Source: an uncultured Macellibacteroides sp.
GTDB taxonomy: Bacteria; Bacteroidota; Bacteroidia; Bacteroidales; Tannerellaceae
Direction: 5' to 3'
Assembly: GCF_963667135.1 (NCBI RefSeq)
Contig: NZ_OY762974.1
Span: 930,001 to 994,000, forward strand
DNA: 64,000 bases
The notes beneath the pieces are model-generated. The model was not told where the DNA came from and ran no database searches. It was given only the letters and a program-made list of their open reading frames with translations. Positions 45,261-56,362 of this stretch are shown piece after piece. A program made the translations under genes and the position numbers. Position 1 is the first letter of the stretch. Each line of letters begins with the position of its first letter.

Positions 45261-47090
45261 ATGAAAAAGAATCTGCTTCTAAGCCTGATCTTGTTTCTTT
45301 TCATCCCAAGCTTGCTGTTTGCGAAGGATATTACCATCGAGCCTGCCTTCTGGTGGAGCGGAATGAAAAATCCGGAACTGCAGTTAATGGTATACGGCGA
45401 TAATATCGCTGGTTTCCGGCCCTCGGTTTCCTATCCCGGCGTTACTCTTAAAAGTGCGGTTTCTCTGGAAAGCCCCAACTACCTGCTTATTTATCTGGAT
45501 GTGAAGAATGCAAAACCGGGAACATTCGACCTTATATTTACAAAAGATAAGAAAACATTTAAAATGCCTTACGAGCTAAAAGCCCGTAAAGCGGATGCCA
45601 GTAAAATAAAGGGATTTGATTCGTCGGATGTGTTATATCTTATTATGCCCGACCGCTTTGCCAACGGCAATCCGCAAAATGATAATATCCCCCTGAAAAC
45701 AACTTACAAAACGGACCGTACCAACCCGAACGCCCGCCATGGCGGCGATTTAGCCGGAATTGAGAAGCATCTTGATTATATAGAAGACCTTGGTGTTACT
45801 GCCATTTGGCTGAATCCTGTATTGGAGAACGACATGGAAGGCGGTGCTTATCATGGATATGCCACAACCAACTACTACCGGGTTGATCCGCGTTTCGGGA
45901 CGAACGAAGAGTATGCTCGTCTGATTGAGAAGACACATGCAAAAGGTATGCGTGTGGTGATGGATATGATTTTTAATCATTGCGGCAGCGATCACCCCTG
46001 GATGAAAGATGTTCCAAGTAAAGACTGGTTTAACAACCTGGATAAGTATGTTCAGACAAGCCACGTGAAAGAGGTTCTGTTCGATCCGTACGCTTCCGAA
46101 TTCGACAAACAGCTAATGGTGAATGGCTGGTTTGTTCCTTCCATGCCTGACCTGAATCAGAAGAATCCGCACGTTGCCACTTACCTTATCCAGAATAGCA
46201 TCTGGTGGATTGAGTATAGTGGAGTCGACGGAATCCGTCAGGATACCTACCCGTATGCTGATTACGCGATGATGGCAGATTGGTGTAAGGCTATCTATCG
46301 GGAATATCCGGATTACAATATTGTGGGTGAAGCCTGGATGAATCAGACGATGGGAACTGCTTTCTGGCAGAAGGACAGCAAGCTTAACCAGGTTGGCAAT
46401 ACGGAATTAAAGTCTGTGATGGATTTCCGTCTCATGGGGCTGGCTCATTCTGTATTCTTTGGTGATGCCGGCGGGATGCAAGCTTTATACGAACATTTGT
46501 GCTACGATTATGCGTATGCCGACATTTATAATGTGTTGCGCTTTCTGGATAATCATGATACGGACCGATTCCTTCCTGCTATGCCTGAAAAGCTTGACGG
46601 GTTCAAACAGGGAATTGCCTTTTTGCTCACCATTCCGGGTATCCCTCAGTTTTATTATGGAACGGAGTTGCTCATGAATGGGAACAAACAAAAGGGAGAC
46701 GGCTACATCCGTCTGGACGTTCCCGGTGGATGGCCGGGCGATGAGGTCAATCAATTTGAGGCTTCCGGCAGAACGCAGTTACAGAACGAAGCATGGAACT
46801 ATATGCAAACTTTGCTAAAGTGGCGCAAAGGAAACGACGTGATTGCCAAGGGAAAGATGAAACACTTTGTTCCCAACCAGGGAGTCTACGTGTATTCCCG
46901 ATACCTTAATGGCAAACAGGTAGTTGTTATTATGAACGGGAATGAGAAGGAAACTGTTCTGCCTCTGGATCGCTACGAAGAAATTCTTAAAGATACACCT
47001 GCCGGTAAGGATGTGATTACGGGTAAGACGGTAAGTTTGAGTAAAGAAATTAACCTTACCGCAAAAGAAGTTTTGGTATTAGAATTATAG
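45261..47090 (+). CDS. GH13 neopullulanase / cyclomaltodextrinase
   Basis: 609 residues from the ATG at 45261; the upstream in-frame start would put the signal inside the protein. The signal peptide (NLLLSLILFLFIPSLLFAKD) directs export. An N-terminal Ig-like domain (~25-125; IEPAFWWSGMKNPELQLMVY) is typical of cyclomaltodextrinases. The catalytic barrel has VVMDMIFNHCG, the nucleophile Asp in GVDGIRQDTYPYAD (~326), acid/base Glu in IVGEAWMNQ (~355) and the third Asp in LDNHDTDRF (~431). A beta C-terminal domain follows. It should cleave starch-derived oligosaccharides or pullulan in the periplasm, as SusA does. It has its own promoter and terminator. Confidence 0.9.
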   Translation: MKKNLLLSLILFLFIPSLLFAKDITIEPAFWWSGMKNPELQLMVYGDNIAGFRPSVSYPGVTLKSAVSLESPNYLLIYLDVKNAKPGTFDLIFTKDKKTFKMPYELKARKADASKIKGFDSSDVLYLIMPDRFANGNPQNDNIPLKTTYKTDRTNPNARHGGDLAGIEKHLDYIEDLGVTAIWLNPVLENDMEGGAYHGYATTNYYRVDPRFGTNEEYARLIEKTHAKGMRVVMDMIFNHCGSDHPWMKDVPSKDWFNNLDKYVQTSHVKEVLFDPYASEFDKQLMVNGWFVPSMPDLNQKNPHVATYLIQNSIWWIEYSGVDGIRQDTYPYADYAMMADWCKAIYREYPDYNIVGEAWMNQTMGTAFWQKDSKLNQVGNTELKSVMDFRLMGLAHSVFFGDAGGMQALYEHLCYDYAYADIYNVLRFLDNHDTDRFLPAMPEKLDGFKQGIAFLLTIPGIPQFYYGTELLMNGNKQKGDGYIRLDVPGGWPGDEVNQFEASGRTQLQNEAWNYMQTLLKWRKGNDVIAKGKMKHFVPNQGVYVYSRYLNGKQVVVIMNGNEKETVLPLDRYEEILKDTPAGKDVITGKTVSLSKEINLTAKEVLVLEL

Positions 47091-47113
47091 GCTCATTGTT
47101 TTAAGTAGGTGAA

Positions 47114-47152
47114 AACCCCTTGTCTGTGTAGTGATACACGAGGCAAGGGGTT
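47114..47152. terminator. Bidirectional terminator between GH13 gene and sufD
   Basis: AACCCCTTG (47114-47122) pairs with CAAGGGGTT (47144-47152), followed by TTTT on the plus strand and preceded by AAAA, so it works in both directions between these convergent genes. Confidence 0.85.
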
Positions 47153-47169
47153 GTTTTACATCAACTAAA

Positions 47170-48513
47170 TTATTTACATGCCCTGCATCCTGCACAGTGC
47201 GCTAGCTCTCCGCGGAATCGTTTCTCAACCAGCAGATGAAGACGATCTTTCAAGGCGTCCATACGAACGTAATCAATCACATCGCTTGTAAAAGCAACAC
47301 TTAATAACATTCTTGCTTCCGATTCGCCAATACCCCGGCTACGCATATAGAACAGTGCGTTTTCATCGAGCTGACCAGTAGTCATACCATGCGAACATTT
47401 CACATCGTCGGCATAAATCTCGAGCTGCGGTTTAGAATACATGCGTGCCTCGCGACTGGAACTCAGGTTCCGGTTAGTCTGATATGCCTGGGTTTTCTGA
47501 GCACCTTCTTTCACAAGAATACGACCACTGAATGCACCTACGGCTTTATCGTCCAATACATACTTGAAAAGCTCGGTACTTGTGCAATTGGGTACTGCAT
47601 GGGTAACATGGCTGTATGTATCCACTTTCTGCTCCTGGTCAATAATCGCCATTCCACACAATGTAGCTTCGGAATACTCTCCCAGAAGTTCCACATAATA
47701 ATTATTGCGTGAGACGCCGTTATTAAGAGAAATACCATTCATCAACACATTGGCAGAAGCTTCAAGTTTAGCGTGCAAAGAAGAAAAACGCGAAGTCATC
47801 TCATTGCTTTCTTCCAGGTTATAATAGTCAAAATGACTTCCTTCGCCGGCAAATATTTCTACGACTTGCGTTGACAAGAAGTTATTCAGATCCATGGTAT
47901 GTTCGCAGACCAGCAATTTAGCCTGTGCTTGTTCTTCCAGAATAACCAATATACGGCTGTTAGCCATGGTATCCACATCCGACCGAAGCACATTAATCAG
48001 CTGAACCGGTTTTTCGACCACCTCTCCTTTTGGTACATAAAGAACAAAACCATCCTGAGCAAGCAGGGTGTTCAGAGCAATGATTCCGTCCTTTCCTGAG
48101 CAAGCAGCCTTCGCATAGTACTTAGCGGCAATATCGGGAAACTGTTTTGTAAAAGCAAGCAGTCCGCCTGCATATACTCCGTCAGGTAATTTCACGTCCG
48201 GTTTCACCTTATCATAGAAGGAATCGTTCACAACAAAATACAAACAGGTGCTTAGATTGGGAACATCGCATCGAAATACATCGTATGGATTAAAGGGAAT
48301 GGCAAGCCTGTTAATATTCAGTCCAAAGTCGGGAGTAAAAGCCTGCGCGACATCGGTATATTTATAATCTTCCGTATTCGCTTTCGGGAAGCCTGCTGCT
48401 TTAAAATCGGCCAAAGCTTTAGCCCGGGGTGCATTAAGCACATCGGAAGCATGACGATTAACCAGCTCTTCACATTGCGAATACAGATCGATATATTGTT
48501 GTTCTGCTGCCAT
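47170..48513 (-). CDS. sufD: Fe-S assembly protein SufD
   Basis: 447 residues from the ATG at 48511-48513 (AAEQQYIDLYSQCEELVN); the longer frame starts inside sufC. The SufB/D core is visible at VRSDVDTMANSRILVILEE and in the C-terminal DDVKCSHGMTTGQLDENALF and FYMRSRGIGESEARMLL. SufD pairs with SufB and SufC in the scaffold that builds iron-sulfur clusters. Unlike the usual ending, the C-terminus shows HCAGCRAC, a small Cys cluster. It follows sufC with one base between the two genes. Confidence 0.93.
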   Translation of the reverse strand: MAAEQQYIDLYSQCEELVNRHASDVLNAPRAKALADFKAAGFPKANTEDYKYTDVAQAFTPDFGLNINRLAIPFNPYDVFRCDVPNLSTCLYFVVNDSFYDKVKPDVKLPDGVYAGGLLAFTKQFPDIAAKYYAKAACSGKDGIIALNTLLAQDGFVLYVPKGEVVEKPVQLINVLRSDVDTMANSRILVILEEQAQAKLLVCEHTMDLNNFLSTQVVEIFAGEGSHFDYYNLEESNEMTSRFSSLHAKLEASANVLMNGISLNNGVSRNNYYVELLGEYSEATLCGMAIIDQEQKVDTYSHVTHAVPNCTSTELFKYVLDDKAVGAFSGRILVKEGAQKTQAYQTNRNLSSSREARMYSKPQLEIYADDVKCSHGMTTGQLDENALFYMRSRGIGESEARMLLSVAFTSDVIDYVRMDALKDRLHLLVEKRFRGELAHCAGCRACK

Positions 48514-48514
48514 A

Positions 48515-49270
48515 TTACTCGTCTCCCATTTCTTTCTTAATCCAGTCGTATCCCTTTTCTTCCAGCTCGAGAGCCAGTTCAGGACCTGCTGTCTTAACAA
48601 TACGTCCTTTATAAAGCACATGCACTACGTCCGGCTTAATATATTCAAGTAAACGCTGGTAATGTGTGATTACGATCGCCGCATTATCGGGAGTCTTCAA
48701 CTGATTCACCCCGTTGGCAACAATACGCAGTGCATCAATATCAAGACCACTGTCGGTTTCGTCCAAAATAGCCAGCTTAGGATTCAGCATAGCCATCTGA
48801 AATATTTCGTTTCGTTTCTTTTCGCCACCTGAAAAACCTTCATTTACCGAACGGTTTGACAGTTTGTTATCCATTTCCACAACCGCACGTTTTTCGCGCA
48901 TTAGTTTAAGAAAATCGGATGCAGAAACTGGTTCGAGACCATTATATTTACGGTGTTCGTTAAGAGCCGCACGCATGAAATTCACCATGCTTACTCCTGG
49001 TATTTCCACCGGATACTGGAAACTTAAAAACATTCCTTCTCTGGAACGGTCCTCGGGAGACAAATCAAAAATATCTTTCCCGTTGAAAAGAATTTCTCCT
49101 TCCGTTACTTCGAAAGCCGGATTACCCACAAGCACAGAAGCCAACGTGCTTTTACCGGATCCATTGGGACCCATGATTGCGTGAATTTCGCCAGGCTTCA
49201 CGGTGAGGTTGATACCTTTCAATATCTCTTTGCCATTAATATTGGCATGCAAATTTTTTATTTGTAACAT
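48515..49270 (-). CDS. sufC: Fe-S assembly ATPase SufC
   Basis: 251 residues of an ABC-type ATPase: Walker A MGPNGSGKSTLASVLVG, Q-loop FLSFQYPVEIPG, signature GFSGGEKKRNEIFQ, Walker B LAILDETDSGLDIDAL. The ETDSGLD variant is typical of SufC rather than of transporter ATPases. It drives the SufBCD scaffold. It is encoded between sufB and sufD, with a 55-base spacer to sufB. Confidence 0.95.
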   Translation of the reverse strand: MLQIKNLHANINGKEILKGINLTVKPGEIHAIMGPNGSGKSTLASVLVGNPAFEVTEGEILFNGKDIFDLSPEDRSREGMFLSFQYPVEIPGVSMVNFMRAALNEHRKYNGLEPVSASDFLKLMREKRAVVEMDNKLSNRSVNEGFSGGEKKRNEIFQMAMLNPKLAILDETDSGLDIDALRIVANGVNQLKTPDNAAIVITHYQRLLEYIKPDVVHVLYKGRIVKTAGPELALELEEKGYDWIKKEMGDE

Positions 49271-49325
49271 AATATATATGTTGAAGCTTTATTTATTAAT
49301 TTTATATAGAGGTTGTTTTATCAAA

Positions 49326-50780
49326 TTATCCAACGCTTCCTTCCAGAGAGATCGACAGTAGCTTTTGTGCCTCTACAGCAAATTCCATGGGAAGTTTATT
49401 CATTACCTCGCGGGCATAACCATTAACAATCAAACCAACAGCTTCTTCTGTTGAGATACCCCGCTGGTTACAGTAAAATATCTGGTCTTCGTTAATCTTG
49501 GAAGTCGTAGCCTCATGCTCGATTACCGCTGTTTCGTTCTGCACATCCGCATAAGGGAATGTATGCGCTCCGCAATGGTCGCTTAACAACAAACTGTCGC
49601 ATTGCGAATGATTACGGGCATTTTCGGCACGTGGAGAAACTTTAACCAACCCTCGATAGCTATTCTGGCTATGTCCGGCTGATATCCCTTTGGATACGAT
49701 CGTACTCTTTGTGTTTCTTCCAAGGTGAACCATCTTGGTACCGGTATCAGCTTGCTGATAGTTGTTCGTTACGGCTACCGAATAAAATTCGCCGACCGAG
49801 TTGTCTCCGGCCAGAATGCAACTTGGATATTTCCAGGTGATAGCAGAACCGGTTTCCACCTGCGTCCATGAGATCTTGCTGAAATCGCCCTTGCACAAGC
49901 CGCGCTTGGTTACAAAATTGTAGATACCACCTTTTCCGTCTTTGTCACCGGGATACCAGTTTTGAACAGTCGAGTATTTTACTTCGGCACGTTCGAGAGC
50001 TATAATCTCAACGATAGCTGCATGAAGCTGGTTCTCGTCACGCATTGGCGCTGTACATCCTTCCAGATAACTTACATAAGCATCATCTTCGGCAACAATC
50101 AAGGTCCGTTCAAACTGACCTGTATTGGCTGTATTGATACGAAAATAGGTAGATAATTCCATCGGGCATCTAACTCCTTTTGGAATAAACACAAACGAAC
50201 CGTCGCTAAAGACAGCGGAATTAAGAGCGGCGAAGAAATTATCACGGTAAGACACTACGCTTCCCAAATATTTCTGCACCAAATCAGGGTGATTATGCAC
50301 TGCTTCACTAAATGAAGAAAAGATTATTCCTTTTTCAGCCAGATTTTCCTTGAAAGTTGTCTTAACCGAAACACTGTCCATTACGGCGTCGACTGCCATA
50401 CCGGAAACACCAGCTAGTTGAGCACGTTCATGCAATGGAATACCGAGCTTATCGAAAGTTTTTAACAACTCCGGATCTACGTCGTCCAATGATTTTGGAC
50501 CTTCTTTCTTTTTGGGAGCGGCATAATAAATAATATCCTGATAATCTATCTTAGGGATAGTAAGGTGTGGCCATGTTGGCATCTCAAGAGTGAGCCAATG
50601 GCGATAGGCTTTTAACCGGAATTCTAGCATCCATTCCGGTTCATTTTTTTTAGCAGAAATAATCCGGACTGTGTTCTCGTCAAGTCCCTTAGCGATTACT
50701 TCCGTATCTATATTGGTAACAAAACCGTACTTATAATCTCCGGATGTTACCTCACTTATAATATCTGTTGAATCCTGCAT
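49326..50780 (-). CDS. sufB: Fe-S assembly scaffold SufB
   Basis: 484 residues. Typical segments: [60 protein letters not shown] and the C-terminal [20 protein letters not shown]. SufB carries the nascent cluster and receives sulfur from SufE. It is the first suf gene after cvpA, with an 84-base gap that may hold a separate promoter. Confidence 0.95.
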   Translation of the reverse strand: MQDSTDIISEVTSGDYKYGFVTNIDTEVIAKGLDENTVRIISAKKNEPEWMLEFRLKAYRHWLTLEMPTWPHLTIPKIDYQDIIYYAAPKKKEGPKSLDDVDPELLKTFDKLGIPLHERAQLAGVSGMAVDAVMDSVSVKTTFKENLAEKGIIFSSFSEAVHNHPDLVQKYLGSVVSYRDNFFAALNSAVFSDGSFVFIPKGVRCPMELSTYFRINTANTGQFERTLIVAEDDAYVSYLEGCTAPMRDENQLHAAIVEIIALERAEVKYSTVQNWYPGDKDGKGGIYNFVTKRGLCKGDFSKISWTQVETGSAITWKYPSCILAGDNSVGEFYSVAVTNNYQQADTGTKMVHLGRNTKSTIVSKGISAGHSQNSYRGLVKVSPRAENARNHSQCDSLLLSDHCGAHTFPYADVQNETAVIEHEATTSKINEDQIFYCNQRGISTEEAVGLIVNGYAREVMNKLPMEFAVEAQKLLSISLEGSVG

Positions 50781-50864
50781 ATAATAAACTTAAACTTTAC
50801 ATGTTACATAAAAACAACCATTCTACTCATTTTGTTCCTGCTGTCTGATTGATAAGCCCATAAT

Positions 50865-51392
50865 TTAAATGGATCGAAGACTGTAACTCTTCTTGTTTTC
50901 ATCTTTTTCTTCAAAAAAATGAAAGGGTGCATAAACGGAAGGGATAATGGATTCGGTGAAATAATAGAAACGGGACGCCTCTTTGGTTTCTTTTGAAATA
51001 AACAGATTATGTTTATCTACCGTTTCGTAAAAGTTAATAAACAAGCTTGTGAATAGAATCATAATCAACACGCCGAACGCTCCGCCCGACAAATGATTCA
51101 GTACGCCAATTGGTGTCGCATCCACTACTTTATCGACGGCTGAACCTGCCAGATTTATAACAGCGACAATGAGCGCAAACCCGAGAATATAACTTACAAT
51201 AACAGAGGCTTTACTGGATAACATGCCTGATTCGAGGAAAAAAGCCTGAAACCATGTAGCAAGCTGACCGCAGAAATAGATCGCTAGTATCAGGGCTATA
51301 AGCGAAACAACCTGTTTGATGAATCCATCAAACAGGCCTTTCACAAATCCTAAACCGGCTAAACAAACCAATGTTATATCCAACCAATTCAT
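50865..51392 (-). CDS. cvpA: CvpA-family membrane protein
   Basis: 175 residues with four predicted helices: LDITLVCLAGLGFVKGLFDG, VVSLIALILAIYFCGQLATW, VIVSYILGFALIVAVINLAG and GGAFGVLIMILFTSLFINFY. The G-F-x-K-G-L-x-x-G-F motif near the start is the CvpA signature. The family is linked to colicin V export and biofilm or cell-envelope traits. The start codon shares one base with the infB stop (TAATG), so it is translated after infB; this place between infB and sufB is normal in Bacteroidales. Confidence 0.88.
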   Translation of the reverse strand: MNWLDITLVCLAGLGFVKGLFDGFIKQVVSLIALILAIYFCGQLATWFQAFFLESGMLSSKASVIVSYILGFALIVAVINLAGSAVDKVVDATPIGVLNHLSGGAFGVLIMILFTSLFINFYETVDKHNLFISKETKEASRFYYFTESIIPSVYAPFHFFEEKDENKKSYSLRSI

Positions 51393-54300
51393 TATAGAGT
51401 CTTCTTTACTTCCACTTCTTCGTAAGATTCAATAATATCACCAACCTTTATATCATTATAATTCGTAATATTCAGACCACACTCGTAGCCAAAAGCAACT
51501 TCTTTCACATCATCTTTATAACGCTTCAATGAGCCCAGATCGCCGGAATAGATAACAATACCATCGCGGACAAGACGGATTTTATTGGAACGCTTAATCT
51601 TACCTTCCTTCACCATACAACCGGCTACCGTACCTACCTTGGTAATTTTGAATACTTCGCGAACTTCAACATTCGAAGTAATAACCTCCTTGATTTCGGG
51701 AGACAACATACCTTCCATAGCTGACTTCACTTCTTCGATAGCATCGTAGATGATTGAGTAAAGACGGATTTCGACACCTTCCTTATCAGCCTGACGACGG
51801 GCGGCTACTGCAGGACGTACCTGGAAGCCGATAACAATCGCGTTGGAGGCAGCTGCCAATACAACATCTGATTCAGAGATCTGACCTACGGCCTTATGAA
51901 TAACGTTAACCTGAATTTCGGGAGTAGAAAGACGAATCAGAGAATCTGACAAGGCTTCTACAGAACCATCCACGTCACCCTTCACAATCACATTTAATTC
52001 CTGGAAGCTTCCAACCGCAATACGACGGCCAATGTCATCCAACGTAAGCATCTTCTGCGTACGGATACCTTGTTCACGTTGTAACTGCTCTCTTCTGGTT
52101 GCAATTTCACGGGCTTCCTGTTCTGTTTCAAGTACGTTGAACGTATCACCTGCCTGAGGTGCACCGTTTAATCCTAAAATCAATACAGGCTCTGATGGTT
52201 TTGCTTCTTCAATTCGCACGTTACGCTCATTGAACATAGCCTTAATTTTACCATGATGTGTACCAGCCAACACGATATCTCCCATACGCAACGTACCGGA
52301 TTCGATAAGAACAGTAGACACATAGCCACGTCCTTTATCCAATGATGATTCAATGATAGAACCAACAGCGCGTTTTTTAGGATTAGCCTTCAGGTCAAGC
52401 ATATCTGCTTCAAGTAATATTTTTTCAAGCAGCTCTTCGACACCCAGACCCTTTTTGGCCGAAATTTCCTGCGACTGGAACTTTCCTCCCCAGTCTTCTA
52501 CCAGGTAATTCATTTTAGCCAGCTCTTCCTTAATCTTTTCAGGATTTGCACTTGGCTTATCTATTTTATTAATAGCAAATACCATCGGAACACCCGCTGC
52601 AGCTGCATGGTTAATAGCCTCGATTGTCTGAGGCATCACATTGTCGTCCGCAGCAACTATGATAATCGCAATATCGGTAACTTTAGCTCCACGTGCACGC
52701 ATGGCTGTAAAAGCTTCGTGACCCGGGGTATCAAGGAATGTAATGCGTCGTCCGCTCTTCAGCTTCACATTGTAAGCTCCAATGTGCTGTGTAATACCTC
52801 CGGCTTCACCGGCAATTACATTGGCATTACGGATATTGTCGAGCAAAGATGTTTTACCGTGGTCAACGTGTCCCATTACTGTTACAATAGGTGGACGGGT
52901 AACCATATCTTCTTCGTTGTCTTCTTCATCCGCATTAATAGCCTCAACTACTTCCGCACTAACGTATTCTGTCTTGAATCCGAATTCTTCGGCTACGATA
53001 TTGATTGTTTCGGCATCCAGACGCTGGTTAATGGAAACCATGATACCAATGCTCATACAGGTCCCGATAACCTTTGTAACAGGCACATCCATCAGGTTAG
53101 CCAGGTCGTTTGCTGTAACAAACTCCGTAAGCTTCAATACCATGCTTTCGCGTTCTTCCTGATCCATTATATCGTGTTCACGACGGGAAGCAGCATCACG
53201 TTTATCTCTGCGGTATTTGGCGCCCTTGGTGTTGGACTTTCCTTTATTTGTTAAACGAGCTAACGTTTCTTTGATTTGTTTCTGAACATCCACTTCGCTA
53301 ACCTCAGTCTTCACCGGTTTCTTTAAACGCGGCTTGTGATCGGTTCGTAAAGTAGGACGCGTAAAGTTCGGGTTGGGATTAGCACCCGGCGTGGTAGTTA
53401 CATCCACACGTTCCTTCTTGATACGTTTACGCTTCTTTTTCTCGGCATCATCTCCTGCTTTCACAGGTGCCGATCCAGGTTTTACTGGTCCTGCTCCAAC
53501 TTTAACAGGTGCTGTACCGGCTTTAACAGGTGCAGCAGGTCTGGGCGAAGTATCTTTGCCAGGACCTTTGTGAGCCACAACAGGTTTACGCTCAGGATAA
53601 CGTTTGTCATCACGTTCTTTTCTCTTCTCTTCCTTCGTCTTCTTTTTAGGACGGGTAGACTGGTTGAGCGCGTTCAGGTCAATCTTTCCTGTAACCTTAA
53701 TATTTGACTCAAACTTGGTTGTACTAATACGGAAAAGTTCATCCTTTCCTTCATCCGTCTCAGTTTCCGCATCTACGGAAACTACCTCGACAGATTTATC
53801 TTCTATCTTTTCTGATCTATTTTCTTTTGGAGTCTCTGAAACCATCGGTCGTTTATCTTCGGCTATTACTTTTTCCACTACTTTTACTTTTTCCACCTGT
53901 TCAGGCACAGTTTTTTCAACCTTAGGAGGTTGTTCTGCAACTTGCGGAATTTCGACAACAGGTTCTGATTGAATTTTAATATCCGGAGCAACCTCTGGCT
54001 TAACAGTCATAACCTCTTCTTTCGCAACCGGCACTTCCTTCGCAACGGGTACTTCCTTCACAACCGGCACTTCTTTCGATTCAGGAGCTTCATGCTTTTT
54101 ATGATGATCGTCCAGATTTATTTTTCCCTTCGTTACAATTCTGGGCTTAAACTCTTCCGGAACTTCAGTTTTAATTTCGAAAGATTTTTCATGTTTAGTT
54201 GAAGCAGTATCTTCTACTGTTTCTTTTCTTTTCTCTTTCTGAAAACGCTCACGATCTTTTCCGTCCTGTAATCCTTTTCCAAACTCATTTACGAGCAAAG

Positions 54301-54430
54301 CATACTGTTCATCACTGATCTTCGTGTTGGGATTGCTCTCAACATGATGACCTTTCTTATGAAGGAATTCGACCACAGAGGTGATTCCAACATTTAAATC
54401 TCTTGTTACATTTATTAATTTTATAGGCAT
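51392..54430 (-). CDS. infB: Translation initiation factor IF-2
   Basis: 1012 residues, long for IF-2 because of a large linker (about 60-420) rich in Val, Lys, Glu and Pro with short repeats ([15 protein letters not shown] and [18 protein letters not shown]). The N-terminal IF2_N domain ([19 protein letters not shown]) is present. The G-domain has [40 protein letters not shown] and [12 protein letters not shown]. Domains II to IV follow ([20 protein letters not shown]). It positions initiator tRNA on the 30S subunit with GTP. It is cotranscribed with nusA and cvpA. Confidence 0.96.
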   Translation of the reverse strand: MPIKLINVTRDLNVGITSVVEFLHKKGHHVESNPNTKISDEQYALLVNEFGKGLQDGKDRERFQKEKRKETVEDTASTKHEKSFEIKTEVPEEFKPRIVTKGKINLDDHHKKHEAPESKEVPVVKEVPVAKEVPVAKEEVMTVKPEVAPDIKIQSEPVVEIPQVAEQPPKVEKTVPEQVEKVKVVEKVIAEDKRPMVSETPKENRSEKIEDKSVEVVSVDAETETDEGKDELFRISTTKFESNIKVTGKIDLNALNQSTRPKKKTKEEKRKERDDKRYPERKPVVAHKGPGKDTSPRPAAPVKAGTAPVKVGAGPVKPGSAPVKAGDDAEKKKRKRIKKERVDVTTTPGANPNPNFTRPTLRTDHKPRLKKPVKTEVSEVDVQKQIKETLARLTNKGKSNTKGAKYRRDKRDAASRREHDIMDQEERESMVLKLTEFVTANDLANLMDVPVTKVIGTCMSIGIMVSINQRLDAETINIVAEEFGFKTEYVSAEVVEAINADEEDNEEDMVTRPPIVTVMGHVDHGKTSLLDNIRNANVIAGEAGGITQHIGAYNVKLKSGRRITFLDTPGHEAFTAMRARGAKVTDIAIIIVAADDNVMPQTIEAINHAAAAGVPMVFAINKIDKPSANPEKIKEELAKMNYLVEDWGGKFQSQEISAKKGLGVEELLEKILLEADMLDLKANPKKRAVGSIIESSLDKGRGYVSTVLIESGTLRMGDIVLAGTHHGKIKAMFNERNVRIEEAKPSEPVLILGLNGAPQAGDTFNVLETEQEAREIATRREQLQREQGIRTQKMLTLDDIGRRIAVGSFQELNVIVKGDVDGSVEALSDSLIRLSTPEIQVNVIHKAVGQISESDVVLAAASNAIVIGFQVRPAVAARRQADKEGVEIRLYSIIYDAIEEVKSAMEGMLSPEIKEVITSNVEVREVFKITKVGTVAGCMVKEGKIKRSNKIRLVRDGIVIYSGDLGSLKRYKDDVKEVAFGYECGLNITNYNDIKVGDIIESYEEVEVKKTL

Positions 54431-54454
54431 ATCTAACTTTGTCGTAAAACTTTT

Positions 54455-55720
54455 TTATTCTTTATCCTGATCTTCAAATTCAGCAGAGAAAATAGCCAGA
54501 ATTTCATCTACTGTAGACTCTTCCAGATCTGCACGCTCTATTAATTCCGCGCGGGTCATCGCCAACACGTTTTTCGCTGTATAACATCCGATATTTTTAA
54601 GTGCATCGATAATCCAGCTGTCGATTTCATCAACAAATTCATCCAGATAAATATCTTCCTCATCAGCACCTTCAATATCGCGAAATACGTCAATCGTATA
54701 TTCGGTAAGCATACAAGCTAATTTAATATTCAATCCGCCTTTACCAATCGCCAGCGATACTTCTTCCGGACGAAGATATACCTCTGCTTTGTGTTCATCT
54801 TCGGTTAACCTGATAGATGAGATCTTGGCAGGACTAAGCGCGCGCTGAATAAACAAAGTCACGTTAGATGTGTAGTTGATAACATCTATATTTTCGTTGC
54901 GCAGTTCTCGAACAATTCCATGAATACGGGATCCTTTCATACCGACGCATGCACCAACTGGGTCGATGCGGTCGTCGTAAGACTCTACAGCCACTTTGGC
55001 TCTTTCCCCAGGGATACGAGCTATTTTTTTAATAGTAATAAGTCCGTCGTTGATTTCAGGAACTTCCAGTTCAAATAATCTTTCAAGGAAAACCGGGGCT
55101 GTTCTTGACAATATAATTTTAGGATTATTGTTTAGATTGTCTACTCTGAGTACAACTGCACGTACTGTTTCTCCTTTACGATAAAAATCTGTTGGGATTT
55201 GTTCAGTTTTTGGAAGCAACAATTCGTTACCATCGTCGTCGAGAAGCAATATTTCTTTCTTCCACACCTGGTAAACATCTGCAGAAACAATCTGTCCTAT
55301 TTTATCTTTATATTTTGCAAACAAGCTATCTTTCTGCAATTCAAGTATTTTAGAAGCAAGAGTCTGGCGAAGATTTAAAATAGCTCTACGTCCAAAATCC
55401 GCAAAATGGACCTCATCCGTAACCTCTTCTCCAACTTCACAGTCGGCATCAATTTTACGGGCTTCGGTTTGCGTGATCTGAAGAGTCGCATTTTCCAGCT
55501 CATCATCAGCGACTACAGTCCGGTTTCTCCAGATTTCAAAGTCTCCCTTTTCCGGATTGATAATAACGTCGAAATTTTCATCAGTCCCGAACATCTTAGC
55601 GATTACGTTTCTGAAAGAATCCTCCAGAACGCTGATCATTGTGTCCTTATCAATATTTTTTAAATCCTTGAATTCTGCTAATGTATCAATCATGCTGATT
55701 GTTTCCTCTTTCTTGGCCAT
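54455..55720 (-). CDS. nusA: Transcription termination/antitermination factor NusA
   Basis: 421 residues: NusA N-domain (SVLEDSFRNVIAKMFGTDEN), an S1 domain (IGQIVSADVYQVWKKEILLL) and two KH domains (DPVGACVGMKGSRIHGIVRE, then VSLAIGKGGLNIKLACMLTE). A short helical tail follows instead of the two acidic repeats of E. coli NusA. It modulates pausing and Rho and hairpin termination. It is 9 bases after rimP and 24 before infB. Confidence 0.95.
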   Translation of the reverse strand: MAKKEETISMIDTLAEFKDLKNIDKDTMISVLEDSFRNVIAKMFGTDENFDVIINPEKGDFEIWRNRTVVADDELENATLQITQTEARKIDADCEVGEEVTDEVHFADFGRRAILNLRQTLASKILELQKDSLFAKYKDKIGQIVSADVYQVWKKEILLLDDDGNELLLPKTEQIPTDFYRKGETVRAVVLRVDNLNNNPKIILSRTAPVFLERLFELEVPEINDGLITIKKIARIPGERAKVAVESYDDRIDPVGACVGMKGSRIHGIVRELRNENIDVINYTSNVTLFIQRALSPAKISSIRLTEDEHKAEVYLRPEEVSLAIGKGGLNIKLACMLTEYTIDVFRDIEGADEEDIYLDEFVDEIDSWIIDALKNIGCYTAKNVLAMTRAELIERADLEESTVDEILAIFSAEFEDQDKE

Positions 55721-55729
55721 AGTCTAATT

Positions 55730-56197
55730 TTACTTGAATCTTATTAAGTATTTTGTATTTTTAATTTCATTAAAGGTGTATGCAAGATCTTCCTGGACTG
55801 TCATTTTACGCTTTGCCCCTTCAGGTTTGATTTGTTTCTCTATCGAAACAACAATTCCATTTTCATCGGCAGATTTAAGAACTCCAGAGAATTTTACTCC
55901 ATTTTTCAACAGCACATCTACTTCATTTCCTACATTTTTGATATACTGACGAAGTATTTTAAAAGGAGATGTAATTCCAGCCGATCCGACTTCAAGTTCA
56001 AAATCTTCGGATTCTCTGTCAAGATTATCTTCCAGATAACGGCTTAAAGATATACAATCTTCAATACAAACTGCATCGTCATTATCAATTTCGACGATAA
56101 TAATATTACCTGGTTTAATTACTACGTCAACCAAGTAGTTGTCCGAGGAAGCCAAGTGTTCTTCCGCAAGCTGAGTAATTCTGCTTTTTTCTATCAT
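55730..56197 (-). CDS. rimP: Ribosome maturation factor RimP
   Basis: 155 residues. The conserved segments are EIDNDDAVCIEDCISLSRYL and FELEVGSAGITSPFKILRQY, followed by a small SH3-like C-terminal domain (VDVLLKNGVKFSGVLKSADE). RimP is needed for 30S subunit maturation. It is the first gene of the rimP-nusA-infB-cvpA-suf set. The promoter at 56264-56294 lies about 65 bases upstream. Confidence 0.93.
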   Translation of the reverse strand: MIEKSRITQLAEEHLASSDNYLVDVVIKPGNIIIVEIDNDDAVCIEDCISLSRYLEDNLDRESEDFELEVGSAGITSPFKILRQYIKNVGNEVDVLLKNGVKFSGVLKSADENGIVVSIEKQIKPEGAKRKMTVQEDLAYTFNEIKNTKYLIRFK

Positions 56198-56263
56198 ACA
56201 TATATGGTTAAGAACAAAAGAAGGGGACTACCCGCCCCCTCCTCATCGTCTCTTTATCGCTTG

Positions 56264-56294
56264 CAAATATACAAATAATCAGCCTGTTTGCAAA
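56264..56294 (-). promoter_or_regulatory. Promoter of the rimP-nusA-infB operon
   Basis: On the minus strand TTTG (56291-56294), a 19-base spacer and TATATTTG (56264-56271) match the Bacteroidetes consensus exactly. A C-rich patch (56231-56241) follows in the leader. Confidence 0.78.
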
Positions 56295-56362
56295 AAAAAG
56301 TACGCTTTTTATTACATTTCCTTTTTCTGTATTATTAATATTACTTAAATATGTAAAAAATA

